Shown piece after piece: positions 1 through 7,818 of a stretch of 8,651 nt of DNA. The DNA is taken from contig DAHUXX010000214.1 in the NCBI GenBank assembly GCA_027306955.1, positions 1 through 8,651 of the forward strand, read 5' to 3'. Every line of letters starts with the position of its first letter. Position 1 is the first letter of the stretch. The notes beneath the pieces are model-generated. The model saw nothing but the letters and a program-made list of their open reading frames with translations. It ran no database searches and was not told the origin of the DNA. The translations under genes and the position numbers were made by a program. This stretch comes from Acetobacteraceae bacterium. GTDB lineage: Bacteria > Pseudomonadota > Alphaproteobacteria > Acetobacterales > Acetobacteraceae.

Positions 1-1276
1 CGCCCTGGACCAGGCCCTCGCGGCCATCGGGATGACGCCCGACACCACGGCGGCCCGCGCGGCGGTCGCGGTGGCGCGCGAGCGCCTGTCGGAGGCGCGG
101 CGCGAGGAGACCGCCGCGCGCGCCACACACGCCGAGGCACGTCGCGCGCTGGAGACGGCACGGCACCGTCTCGCGGGCCTCGAATCCGAGCTCGCGGAAT
201 GGACGCGCCGGCACACGGACGCCGAGGCGCGCGTCGCCGATCTCGAGACACGGCGGGGCGAGGCCGCAGCGGCACGCGATGCCTGCGCCAGCCAGCCGGA
301 GGAAATCGAGGCGCGGCGGATCGCCGGCATCGAGGCGCTGGACGCTGCGGAGCGCGCGCACGCCGCCTGCGCCGCGGCCCTGCAGGAAGCCGAGGAAGCG
401 GCCAGCGCCGCCGACCGCGCCGCCCGCAGCGCCGAATCCCGCCTCGCCCAGGCGCGCGAGGAAGCGGTGCGCATCGAGGCAGCGCGCGAGGCCGCCGGCG
501 CCGCGGTCGGCGCCGTCGCCGAACGCGTTCTGGAGCGCCTCGGCGCGGACGCGGTGCTGCCGGACCCGCCCGCCGGGCTCGACGAGGAGCGCGCCCGCCG
601 GAAGCTCGACCGGCTGTTGCGCGAGCGTGACGAGATGGGGCCCGTCAACCTGCGCGCCGAGGTCGAGGCGGAGGAGATCGCCGGGCGTATCGAGGCAATC
701 GTCAAGGACGGCGCGGAGCTCACCACCGCGATCGCCAAGCTGCGCGGCTCCATCGGCCATCTCAACCGCGAGGGGCGCGAGCGGCTGGCCGCGATCTTCG
801 AGCAGGTGGACAACCAGTTCCAGGCGCTGTTCGCGCGGCTGTTCGGCGGCGGGCGGGCGCATCTGGCCCTCGTCGGCTCGGACGATCCGCTGGAGGCGGG
901 GCTCGAGATCTACGTGCAGCCACCGGGCAAGAAGCTCGCGACCCTGTCATTGCTCTCGGGTGGCGAGCAGGCGCTGACGGCACTCGCCCTGATCTTCGCC
1001 GTGTTCCGCTGCAACCCCGCGCCGGTCGCGGTGCTCGACGAGGTGGACGCGCCGCTCGACGATGCCAACGTGGAACGGTTCTGCAATCTGCTCGACCACA
1101 TGGCGCGCGACGGCGGCACGCGGTTCCTGGTGGTGACCCACCACCCGATGACAATGGCGCGGATGGACCGGCTCTACGGGGTGACGATGCAGGAGCGCGG
1201 CGTGTCCCGGCTGCTCTCCGTCGATCTCGCCCGCGCCTCCGCCATGGCGGAGTCAGCGCCGCTCGCCGCGGAATAG
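1..1276 (+). CDS. smc: Chromosome partition/condensation protein SMC, C-terminal part (5' end outside window)
   Basis: SMC forms the core ATPase of the bacterial condensin complex (with ScpA and ScpB), which organises and segregates the chromosome. The frame is open from base 2 without a stop, so the visible 424 codons are the C-terminal part of a protein that is usually about 1150 residues; an internal ATG at 32 is not the start. The first ~190 visible residues are Ala/Glu/Arg-rich heptad-like sequence, the returning coiled-coil arm after the hinge. A GPVNLRA motif (from about 639) then leads into the C-terminal ATPase lobe. This lobe has the ABC signature LSGGEQ at 953-970, Walker B VAVLDEVD with Asp at 1037 and catalytic Glu at 1040, the D-loop PLDDANV, and the switch histidine in VVTHHPMTM. 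The N-terminal Walker A lobe and the hinge lie to the left of the window. The tail looks complete and ends in TAG. The family call is secure. Confidence 0.95.
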   Translation, partial: ALDQALAAIGMTPDTTAARAAVAVARERLSEARREETAARATHAEARRALETARHRLAGLESELAEWTRRHTDAEARVADLETRRGEAAAARDACASQPEEIEARRIAGIEALDAAERAHAACAAALQEAEEAASAADRAARSAESRLAQAREEAVRIEAAREAAGAAVGAVAERVLERLGADAVLPDPPAGLDEERARRKLDRLLRERDEMGPVNLRAEVEAEEIAGRIEAIVKDGAELTTAIAKLRGSIGHLNREGRERLAAIFEQVDNQFQALFARLFGGGRAHLALVGSDDPLEAGLEIYVQPPGKKLATLSLLSGGEQALTALALIFAVFRCNPAPVAVLDEVDAPLDDANVERFCNLLDHMARDGGTRFLVVTHHPMTMARMDRLYGVTMQERGVSRLLSVDLARASAMAESAPLAAE

Positions 1277-1307
1277 CGCCTGGCCGGACGTTGCCGGGCA
1301 TCGTCTC

Positions 1308-1319
1308 TGTTGCGCAACA
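1308..1319. promoter_or_regulatory. Perfect 12-bp palindrome TGTTGCGCAACA, possible operator
   Basis: TGTTGCGCAACA is its own reverse complement and lies in the gap between the smc stop and the rhomboid gene, about 48 bp before the preferred TTG start. A symmetric site of this size could bind a dimeric repressor, but I cannot name a cognate regulator. A 12-bp palindrome can also occur by chance. An alternative TTG start for the next gene (1310) would fall inside it, which is another reason to prefer the downstream start. Confidence 0.25.
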
Positions 1320-1355
1320 TTGACGACACCACGCAGCAGGATGCAGGCTCGCGGC

Positions 1356-1360
1356 AGGAG
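1356..1360 (+). promoter_or_regulatory. Ribosome binding site AGGAG that selects a TTG start at 1367
   Basis: AGGAG ends six bases before TTG at 1367, which is standard Shine-Dalgarno sequence and spacing. The further-upstream in-frame TTG at 1310 has no purine-rich stretch before it. There is no in-frame ATG before the first membrane segments, so this site decides the start. Confidence 0.6.
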
Positions 1361-1366
1361 AGACGC

Positions 1367-2683
1367 TTGTCGAGCAGCAGGGATACGCCGCAGCGGCGCG
1401 CCGAGTTCCAGTTCCGTCGGGGGCCGATCGTTCTGGGCGTAGCGCTATCGGGCGGTGGCGGCGCCCTCGTCGCGACCGGGACGTGGAACCAGCCGCTCTG
1501 GCACGGCCACCTCCACGTGCTCGACCTGCGGCTCCTGGAGAACGACATCGTCGCCGCCTTTGGCATGGCGATCGCGGCGTTCCTGCTGCTCACCCTGATC
1601 GCCCGCCCGCGGCTGGTCGTGGGCTTCGACGGGGTGCGCAGCAGCGGCTTCTTCCGCCACCGGCACGTCCCCTGGGACCGGCTCGGCCGCTTCGCCGTCA
1701 TCGACGAGCTGGGTGGCAGGCGCCGCCGGCTGGAGGCGATCGCGCTGGCCCCGAGGGGACCGGCCGGAAAACCATCGCGCTTCGTGATTCCCGACGTCTA
1801 CGACGCCCCGCCCGAGACCGTCGCCGGAACCATCGAGGCGATCCGCCTGGAGCACGGTATCGAGCCCGCGGCCCGCGCACCGGCACCAGCGGCGGGCGAA
1901 CCGCTCGGCCTTGAGGGTCTCGCGGTGCCCTGGGTCACTCTGTCGCTAGCGCTGGTCATGTTCGCGATCTTCCTCGGCGAAATCGGCCTGCGCGGCGCCC
2001 CCGCGCGCGGCGTCGTCAGGCGCAACGTGCTGATCGCCTGCGGCGGCCTCACGCGTGCGGGCGTGCTGGGCCGCGGCGAATGGCTGCGGCTGTTCACTGC
2101 GACCTACCTGCACGCCAGCTTCGCCCACATCCTGGGCAACATGGCGGTGCTGCTGTTCCTCGGCTGGCGGCTGGAACGGCTGATCGGGCATGCCTGGCTT
2201 GCCGCCACCTTTGTGCTCTCCTCGGCGGCGGGATGGCTCGTCTCGCTCACGCTGCTGCCGCCAGGCGTGGTCGCGGTCGGCGCCTCGGGCGGCATCATGG
2301 GGCTGCTCGCGTGCGCCCTGGGCGCGAGCTTCCGCCTGCCCAAGGGCGACCTCGAACGCCGGCGCCTGCAGGTGTGGTCGCTGCGCATCGCGGTGCCAGC
2401 GCTGCTGCCGCTGCAGGGCATGCAGGGCGGCCTGGTCACCGACTACGCGGCGCATGCCGGCGGCGTGGTCGCGGGCGGCGCACTCGGGCTGCTGCTGCTC
2501 ACGATATGGTGGCACCAGGCGGCGGAGACCGAACCCGGCTGGGAGGAACTCCGCCAGACCCTGCGCCGCCGCCGGTCCACCGCACTCCCGCCCGCGCGCA
2601 ACCTCGCGGCCGTCGTCGCGCTGGCAGGCTTCGGCGCCACCGCCTACGCCGCCCTCCTCCTCGTGCGCACGTTCATGGGTTGA
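1367..2683 (+). CDS. Rhomboid-family intramembrane serine protease with N-terminal membrane/PH-like module
   Basis: Rhomboids cut transmembrane segments of other proteins within the inner membrane using a Ser-His dyad. Numbered from the TTG at 1367 (438 aa), the rhomboid core is about residues 188-390. The loop-1 region GEWLRLFTATYLHASFAH runs into HILGN (His254, Asn258). The catalytic motif GASGG has Ser307 (codon 2285), and His363 (codon 2453) sits in YAAHAGG. All key residues are present, so the enzyme should be active. Before the core are two hydrophobic segments (about 20-38 and 61-80) and a soluble stretch (about 82-165) with the pattern FDGVRSSGFFRHRHVPWDRL, reminiscent of bacterial PH-like domains that follow a membrane anchor. 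A Pro/Ala-rich linker joins the two parts, and a last hydrophobic helix follows Arg-rich sequence (about 415-436). The gene starts 90 bp after smc on the same strand. An upstream TTG at 1310 would add 19 residues but has poor initiation context. Substrate unknown. Confidence 0.88.
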   Translation: MSSSRDTPQRRAEFQFRRGPIVLGVALSGGGGALVATGTWNQPLWHGHLHVLDLRLLENDIVAAFGMAIAAFLLLTLIARPRLVVGFDGVRSSGFFRHRHVPWDRLGRFAVIDELGGRRRRLEAIALAPRGPAGKPSRFVIPDVYDAPPETVAGTIEAIRLEHGIEPAARAPAPAAGEPLGLEGLAVPWVTLSLALVMFAIFLGEIGLRGAPARGVVRRNVLIACGGLTRAGVLGRGEWLRLFTATYLHASFAHILGNMAVLLFLGWRLERLIGHAWLAATFVLSSAAGWLVSLTLLPPGVVAVGASGGIMGLLACALGASFRLPKGDLERRRLQVWSLRIAVPALLPLQGMQGGLVTDYAAHAGGVVAGGALGLLLLTIWWHQAAETEPGWEELRQTLRRRRSTALPPARNLAAVVALAGFGATAYAALLLVRTFMG

Positions 2684-2685
2684 TC

Positions 2686-2708
2686 CGCTGCGCGGCGGCG
2701 CCGCAGCG
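2686..2708. repeat. GC-rich inverted repeat just after the rhomboid stop
   Basis: CGCTGCG at 2686-2692 pairs with CGCAGCG at 2702-2708 around a 9-base GC-only loop, three bases after the stop codon. No T-run follows, so it does not meet the pattern of an intrinsic terminator. It could be an attenuating or mRNA-stabilising hairpin, or simply a product of very high GC content. Confidence 0.3.
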
Positions 2709-2748
2709 CATGATTGACCCCGCGCGTCATCCGGCGCGATGAAAGCCG

Positions 2749-4591
2749 ATGTTCGCGTTCTTCGAACGCCTGCTCGAGCCAACGCAAGTCGATCCCTCGG
2801 CACCGCCGCCGACGATCGACTCGCCGCGCGCGCTCACGCGATTTTACTGGCACTTCGTGCGCCAGGCCCCGCGGCCTGATCGCGGCTCTGGTCGTGGCAG
2901 GCGGCGTGGTGGCGCTGCTCGACCTCCTGATCCCTGTCTTCATTGGCCGCATCGTCGCCCTGGTCAGCGCGCGCGGCACCGCGATCCTTGGCGCATGGCC
3001 GCAACTGCTCGGCATGGCGGCGGTGCTGCTGGTGCTGCGCCCCGCGGCCAATCTGGCCCAGAGCCTGATCACCGAACAGGCGATCGCGCCGGGCCTGTCC
3101 AACCTCATCCGCTGGCAGAACCACTGGCACGTGGTGCGCCAGGGCTGGACCTTCTTTCAGAACGATTTCGCCGGCCGCATCGCCAACCGCGTGATGCAGA
3201 CCGGGCCAAGTCTGCGTGATTCCGTCGTCCAATCCATCGTCGCCGTCTGGTACATCGTCGTCTATGGCGGCTCGGCCATGCTGCTGCTGGCGGACGCGGA
3301 TTGGCGTCTCGCGCTGCCCATCGCGTTCTGGTTCCTGATCTACGCGGGGTTGCTGCGCCTCTTCGTGCCGCGCATGCGGGAGCGTTCCCGTGCCGTCTCC
3401 GAAGTTCGCTCCGGCCTCACCGGCCGCATCGTCGATTCCTACACCAACATCCTGACGGTGAAGCTGTTCGCCCGCGCGGCGGACGAGGACGCCTTCGTGC
3501 GCGAGGCGCTTGATGCGCATACCGCGGCCTTCCGGCGCCAGCTGCGCATGATCACCACCTTCCGGTTCATCCTGGTGCTGACAAACGCGGCGATGGTGAC
3601 GGGTACCGGCGGGGCTGCCGTTCTTCTGTTCGCCGCCGGGCGCATCCCGCTCGCGACCGTCGCGACCGCGCTGCCGCTGGCCTGGCAGATCGCCAACATC
3701 GCCGGCTGGGTGGCCCAGAACGTCACCACCATCTTCGAGAATGTCGGCGTCGTGCAGGACGGAATGCGCTCCACCGCCATCCCGCGCCGCCATCCGGACG
3801 CACCAAGTGCTGTGCCGCTCGTCATTGCGAAGGGAGACATCCGTTTCGAGAATGTCAGCTTCGGCTATGGGACCGAGCGCGGCGTGCTGCACGACCTCAC
3901 GCTCACCATCGCAGCTGGCGAGCGTGTGGGCCTGGTCGGCCATTCCGGCGCCGGCAAGTCAACACTGGTCAACCTGCTGCTCGGCTTCTACGCGCCCGAG
4001 CGAGGCCATATCCTCGTGGACGGACAGGACGTCGCAAGCCTGACGCAGGAGAGTCTGCGCGCGGCGATCGCGATGGTGACGCAGGACACGTCGCTTCTGC
4101 ACCGCTCGATCCGCGACAACATCCGATATGGCCGGCCGGACGCAACCGAGGCGGCGATCCGCCGCGCCGCGGAGCAGGCGGAAGCGGCGGATTTCATCTC
4201 GAGACTGGAGGATTGGGAGGGACGGCGCGGCTACGACGCCCAGGTCGGCGAACGCGGCGTGAAACTTTCCGGCGGCCAGCGCCAGCGCGTCGCGCTCGCC
4301 CGCGTGATCCTGCGCGATGCGCCGATCCTGGTGCTGGACGAGGCAACCAGCGCGCTCGATTCCGAGGTCGAGGCGGCAATCCAGTCCCAGCTCGAACGGC
4401 TGATGCGCGGGCGCACGGTGATTGCGATCGCGCACCGGCTTTCCACCATTGCCCGCATGGACCGCCTGGTGGTGCTGGAGCATGGGCGCATCGTCGAGCA
4501 GGGGGCACATGCCGAGCTGCTGCGCGCTGGCGGCGCCTATGCCCGCATGTGGCAGCGCCAGTCCGGAGGTTTCCTGGAGGCGGCGGATTAG
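2749..4591 (+). CDS. ABC exporter half-transporter (permease fused to ATPase), interrupted by an apparent one-base frameshift
   Basis: This is an inner-membrane ABC exporter subunit that should work as a dimer; the substrate is unknown. The natural-looking N-terminus starts at ATG 2749 (MFAFFERLLEPTQ, then FYWHFVRQ), but the rest of the protein, from RGLIAALVVAGG onward, is one base out of phase. Removing one base from CCCC at 2867-2870 restores a single 613-residue protein, normal for this family. In the restored numbering, membrane helices span about 42-335. The ATPase follows: Walker A GHSGAGKST 398-406, Q-loop Gln445, signature LSGGQ 506-510, Walker B ILVLDE 526-531 and H-loop His562, all intact. 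The downstream frame can be extended back to a TTG at 2714, but its first ~54 residues are Arg/Ser-rich and look like out-of-frame translation, so I do not accept that start. Taken literally, the gene would be broken early. The near-perfect remainder argues for a sequence error or a very recent mutation. Ribosome binding before 2749 is weak (GAAAG). Confidence 0.87.
2867..2870 (+). other. Apparent frameshift site: CCCC run with one base too many
   Basis: Before this run the plausible coding frame is that of ATG 2749; after it the plausible frame is shifted by one base. With three C's instead of four the junction reads VRQARGLIAAL, a smooth passage from the cytoplasmic N-terminus into the first membrane helix of an ABC exporter. 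The exact base cannot be fixed from sequence alone, but the switch must lie between about 2855 and 2880. Confidence 0.75.
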
Positions 4592-4654
4592 GGTGCCGCA
4601 ATAAGGCCGCGACGGGGACTGGGAAACGCCGGGCGCGTCCGCCAGACTCGGGCC

Positions 4655-6328
4655 ATGACGCTGCGCTCCCGAATCACCGTGGACGGCATGGACCGCGCGC
4701 CGCACCGCGGCTTCCTGCGCGCCATCGGCCTGTCCGACGATGACCTGCGCAAGCCCTTCGTCGGCGTCGTCAGCACCGAGGCGGAGGTCACGCCCTGCAC
4801 CATGGGCCTGGCCGCCCAGGCCGAGGCGGCCAAGCGCGGCGTCACGGAAGCGGGCGGACGCGGCTTCTCCTTCACCACCATCGCCGTCTCCGACGGCATC
4901 AGCATGAACCACCCCGGCATGCGCTACTCGCTCGTGAGCCGGGAAATCATCGCCGATTCCATCGAGACGGTCACGGAGGCGCATCGCTACGACGCGCTGC
5001 TCGGCGTCGCCGGCTGCGACAAGACGCTGCCGGGCATGATGATGGCGCTGGTGCGCTGCAACCTGCCTTCCGTTTTCCTCTACGGCGGCAGTGCCGACAC
5101 CGGCACCTACAAGGGTCGCGACATCTCCATGCTGGACGCGTACGAGGCGGTGGGCGGGGTGCTCGCGGGTACGGTCGAGGAAGCCGAACTCGCGGTCATG
5201 GAACGTTGCGCTCTCCCCTCGATCGGCGCCTGCGCCGGCCATTTCACCGCCAACACGATGGCGATGGCATCCGAGGCGCTGGGCATTGCGCCGCCGGGCA
5301 GCACCATGCTGCCGGCGACCAGCAAGGCGCGCGCCGGCATCGCCACGCAGGCGGGACGGACGCTGATGACCATCCTGCGCAACGGCGGCCCGCTGCCGCG
5401 CGAACTGGTCAGCCGGGAATCGCTCGCCAATGCAGCGGCGCTGGTCGCGGCGACCGGGGGCTCCACAAATGCCGGGCTGCATCTGCCGGCGATCGCGCAC
5501 GAGGCCGGCATCCGCTTCACGCTCGCCGATGTCGCCGAGGTGTTCCACCGCACCCCCGTCATCGGCGACCTGCGTCCCGGCGGACGCTTCCACGCCAAGG
5601 ATGTGCACGCGATTGGCGGCTGCCCGGTGCTGATCCGCGAACTGATCCGCGGCGGCCGCATGGACGGGCGCTGCCCTACCATTGCCGGCGTCTCGCTCGC
5701 CGAAGCCGTTGCCGGCGCCCCCGCGCCCGATGGCGCCGTGGTGCGCCGCTGCGACGACGCGCTGAGCGCGACCGGCGGGCTCGCGGTGTTGCGCGGCACG
5801 CTCTGCCCGGACGGCGCCCTGCTGAAGGTGGCGGGCCTCAAGCGACTCACCTTTCGCGGCCCCGCGCGCGTGTTCGAGAGCGAGGAGTCCTGCGCCGCGG
5901 TGGTGCGGGCACGCGCCTACCAGGCGGGTGAAGTGTTGGTAATTCGCAACGAAGGCCCCGCCGGCGGTCCCGGCATGCGCGAAATGCTGGGCGTGACGGC
6001 GCTGATCTACGGTCAGGGCATGGGCGAGCAGGTCGCGCTGCTCACCGACGGGCGCTTCTCCGGCGCCACGCGCGGCATGTGCATCGGCTATGCCGGACCG
6101 GAAGCCGCGCGCGGCGGTCCGCTGGCGCTGCTGCGCGACGGTGACGTCATCGATATCGACGCCACCCGGGCGCGCATCGACCTGCTGGTGCCGCCCGAGG
6201 AACTCGCCGCGCGCCAGGCGGCCTGGAAGCCGGCGGCGCGGCGGCTCTCGGGGGTGCTTGCGAAATACGCGTCCGGTGTCGGCCCCGCCCATCTCGGCGC
6301 CGTGACACATCCTGGTCCGGCCGCGTGA
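4655..6328 (+). CDS. ilvD: Dihydroxy-acid dehydratase, divergent member of the IlvD/Edd family
   Basis: IlvD enzymes use an Fe-S cluster and Mg2+ to dehydrate 2,3-dihydroxy acids to 2-keto acids, the third common step of valine/isoleucine synthesis; relatives act on sugar acids. The 557-residue length is usual for IlvD. The three expected cluster cysteines are present: Cys48 in TPCTM, Cys121 in GCDKTLPGMMM and Cys193 in GACAGHFTANTM. Expected Mg ligands are Asp80 (SDGIS), Asp122 and the normally carbamylated Lys123. The catalytic serine of the GRFSG motif is Ser469, and EGPAGGPGMREML is present. Several normally constant positions differ: PCT for PCN, SMNHPGM for SMGxxGM, GHFTAN for GMYTAN/GMFTAN, and SGATRG for SGGTHG. 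It is therefore probably a paralogue-type enzyme and its substrate is less certain than its family. The start ATG at 4655 gives the typical RSR...DG..RAPHR opening. It begins 63 bp after the ABC gene and overlaps the flippase by 4 bp. Confidence 0.85.
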   Translation: MTLRSRITVDGMDRAPHRGFLRAIGLSDDDLRKPFVGVVSTEAEVTPCTMGLAAQAEAAKRGVTEAGGRGFSFTTIAVSDGISMNHPGMRYSLVSREIIADSIETVTEAHRYDALLGVAGCDKTLPGMMMALVRCNLPSVFLYGGSADTGTYKGRDISMLDAYEAVGGVLAGTVEEAELAVMERCALPSIGACAGHFTANTMAMASEALGIAPPGSTMLPATSKARAGIATQAGRTLMTILRNGGPLPRELVSRESLANAAALVAATGGSTNAGLHLPAIAHEAGIRFTLADVAEVFHRTPVIGDLRPGGRFHAKDVHAIGGCPVLIRELIRGGRMDGRCPTIAGVSLAEAVAGAPAPDGAVVRRCDDALSATGGLAVLRGTLCPDGALLKVAGLKRLTFRGPARVFESEESCAAVVRARAYQAGEVLVIRNEGPAGGPGMREMLGVTALIYGQGMGEQVALLTDGRFSGATRGMCIGYAGPEAARGGPLALLRDGDVIDIDATRARIDLLVPPEELAARQAAWKPAARRLSGVLAKYASGVGPAHLGAVTHPGPAA

Positions 6329-7818
6329 CGGCGGATCCGCGCGTCACCGAGCTAACCGCGACCCGCACGGTCGCGATTTCGACCGCGTGGAACCTGTTCG
6401 GGCGCGTCTTCCCGCTGCTGATCGCGATCGCGGCGACGCCTCTGCTGCTGCGCGCGATGGGCATCAGCCGCTGGGGCATCTTCTCGCTGGCGCTTGCGCT
6501 CGTCAGCACCTTCACCATCTTCGACGTGGGGTTGGGTCGCGCGCTCACGCGCACCATCGCGTATGCCATCGCGCATGGCGAGGATGCGGCCGCGGCGGAC
6601 GCGACCAAAACCGGCCTTCTCGTGCTCGCCCTCCTCGGCGTCGTGTTCGCCGGGTTGGTAGCGCTGGGGCTGCATGTCTATGTCCGCGATGCGCTGAACG
6701 TGCCCGTGGCGTTGCGCCCGGAGGTGACGACAGCGCTCGACGTGCTCTGCCTCGCCCTGCCGCTCGTCGTCGTCAACGGCGCGCTCTGGGGCGTGCTCGC
6801 CGCCTATCAGCGTGTGGGCGCCTACACCGTCATCAACCTGCCGATCCTTGCCCTCTATTATCTCGGCCCGCTCGCTACACTCGCCATCTGGCACAGCCTG
6901 GTGCCGGTGATGGCGGTGCAGGTGTTCTGCCGCGCGCTGATGACGGTCGTGCTCTGGCCACTCACGCACCGCGTCATGCCATCGCTCGCCTCCGCGCGCG
7001 TCTCCTTCCGCGCGATCCGCCCGGTGCTGCGCCTCGGCGGCTGGATGATGGTCTCCAACCTCGCCTGGCCGGTGCTGCTCTATCTCGACCGTTTTGTCAT
7101 CGCATCGGTTCTCTCGACCGCGGCCACCGCCTGGTACGCCACACCGTTTGACGTCATTTTCCGCTTTACCGCGTTGCCGCAGGCCGTGATGGCCGCGGCC
7201 TTTCCGGCGATGACGACGGCGCATCGCGCGACCCCCGGGCGCGCGGCCCTGCTGTACCGCCGCACGATGCTCGCGGTGGGCGGTATGGTGCTGCCGGCAG
7301 CCCTCGTCGTGATCGCCCTGGCGGGACCCCTGCTGCGCCTCTGGCTCGGCGCGCCCTTCGCCCTGCACGCCACCCCAGTGCTGCGACTGCTCGGCTTCGG
7401 CATCCTCTTCTACAGCCTCGACATCGTCGCCGAGGGCCTGGTCGATGGGCTGGGCCGGCCGGCCTTCAACGCCCGCCTGGCCCTGCTCGAGATCGCGATC
7501 CTGATCCCGCTGCTGCTGGTGCTGCTGCCGCGGTTCGGCGTGGTCGGCGCGGCGGCGTCCTGGGTGGTGCGCGTCGCCATTTCCTTTGCCTTACGGCTCT
7601 GGGTGCTGACGCGGATCTTCCCCGAGGCGCGCGGCGAGCTGCGGCGCCTGGTGCCGGTGTTCGCGCTCTCGCTGCTGGCGCTGCTGGCGGCCCTCACCGG
7701 GCCGGTCGCCGCCGCCGCGGGGCTTCTCGTCGCCGGCACCTTCGCCTGGACCCGCGCCCTGAGCAACGAGGAACGCACGCTGCTCCTGCTGCGGCTTAGG
7801 CGAGCCCCTGCTCCTTGA
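6325..7818 (+). CDS. Polysaccharide flippase-like membrane protein (Wzx/PST type)
   Basis: This is a 497-residue, almost wholly hydrophobic protein with roughly a dozen or more predicted membrane helices. Its overall form matches oligosaccharide/polysaccharide flippases of the MOP superfamily. The N-terminus has the usual pattern: a polar lead, WNLFGRVFPLLIAIAATPLLLRAMG, then WGIFSLALAL and FDVGLGRALTR. That last stretch resembles the conserved segment after helix 2 in Wzx-type proteins. LGGWMMVSNLAWPVLLYLDRFVIASVL (about 237-263) marks the start of the second half. Such proteins move lipid-linked sugar units across the inner membrane; sequence alone does not give the substrate. The GTG start lies in GTGA, sharing four bases with the ilvD stop, which suggests translational coupling. 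No clear Shine-Dalgarno is visible. Its last 23 bases overlap the end of the opposing aminotransferase gene. The neighbouring perosamine-type enzyme supports a role in surface glycan export. Other MOP members such as lipid II flippases are less likely. Confidence 0.82.
   Translation: MTADPRVTELTATRTVAISTAWNLFGRVFPLLIAIAATPLLLRAMGISRWGIFSLALALVSTFTIFDVGLGRALTRTIAYAIAHGEDAAAADATKTGLLVLALLGVVFAGLVALGLHVYVRDALNVPVALRPEVTTALDVLCLALPLVVVNGALWGVLAAYQRVGAYTVINLPILALYYLGPLATLAIWHSLVPVMAVQVFCRALMTVVLWPLTHRVMPSLASARVSFRAIRPVLRLGGWMMVSNLAWPVLLYLDRFVIASVLSTAATAWYATPFDVIFRFTALPQAVMAAAFPAMTTAHRATPGRAALLYRRTMLAVGGMVLPAALVVIALAGPLLRLWLGAPFALHATPVLRLLGFGILFYSLDIVAEGLVDGLGRPAFNARLALLEIAILIPLLLVLLPRFGVVGAAASWVVRVAISFALRLWVLTRIFPEARGELRRLVPVFALSLLALLAALTGPVAAAAGLLVAGTFAWTRALSNEERTLLLLRLRRAPAP

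Noticed and set aside
2686..2715. Rho-independent terminator after the rhomboid gene
   Set aside because: The stem is only 7 bp and no T-run follows it; kept only as an inverted repeat.
1946..2803. A 285-codon minus-strand open frame over the rhomboid gene, and similar ones over the flippase (6352-7368) and ABC gene (2834-3943)
   Set aside because: All are antisense to supported genes, show the low-complexity composition of complementary GC-rich codons, and have no family motifs or ribosome binding sites.
2714..2868. Extension of the ABC exporter back to TTG 2714 in the downstream frame
   Set aside because: The roughly 54-residue leader is Arg/Ser-rich and unlike any exporter N-terminus, while the overlapping frame from ATG 2749 gives a typical one.
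2855..2880. Programmed +1 ribosomal frameshift in the ABC exporter
   Set aside because: No recognised slippery codon in the reading phase, no rare or stop codon at the shift point, and no precedent that I know of in this family; an indel is the simpler explanation.
3959..6310. A 783-codon open frame on the minus strand across the ABC exporter and ilvD genes
   Set aside because: It lies antisense to two genes with intact, recognisable catalytic motifs, spans their gap, and translates to a His/Arg/Ala/Gly-rich sequence with no recognisable domain. Long antisense frames are expected in DNA of this GC content.
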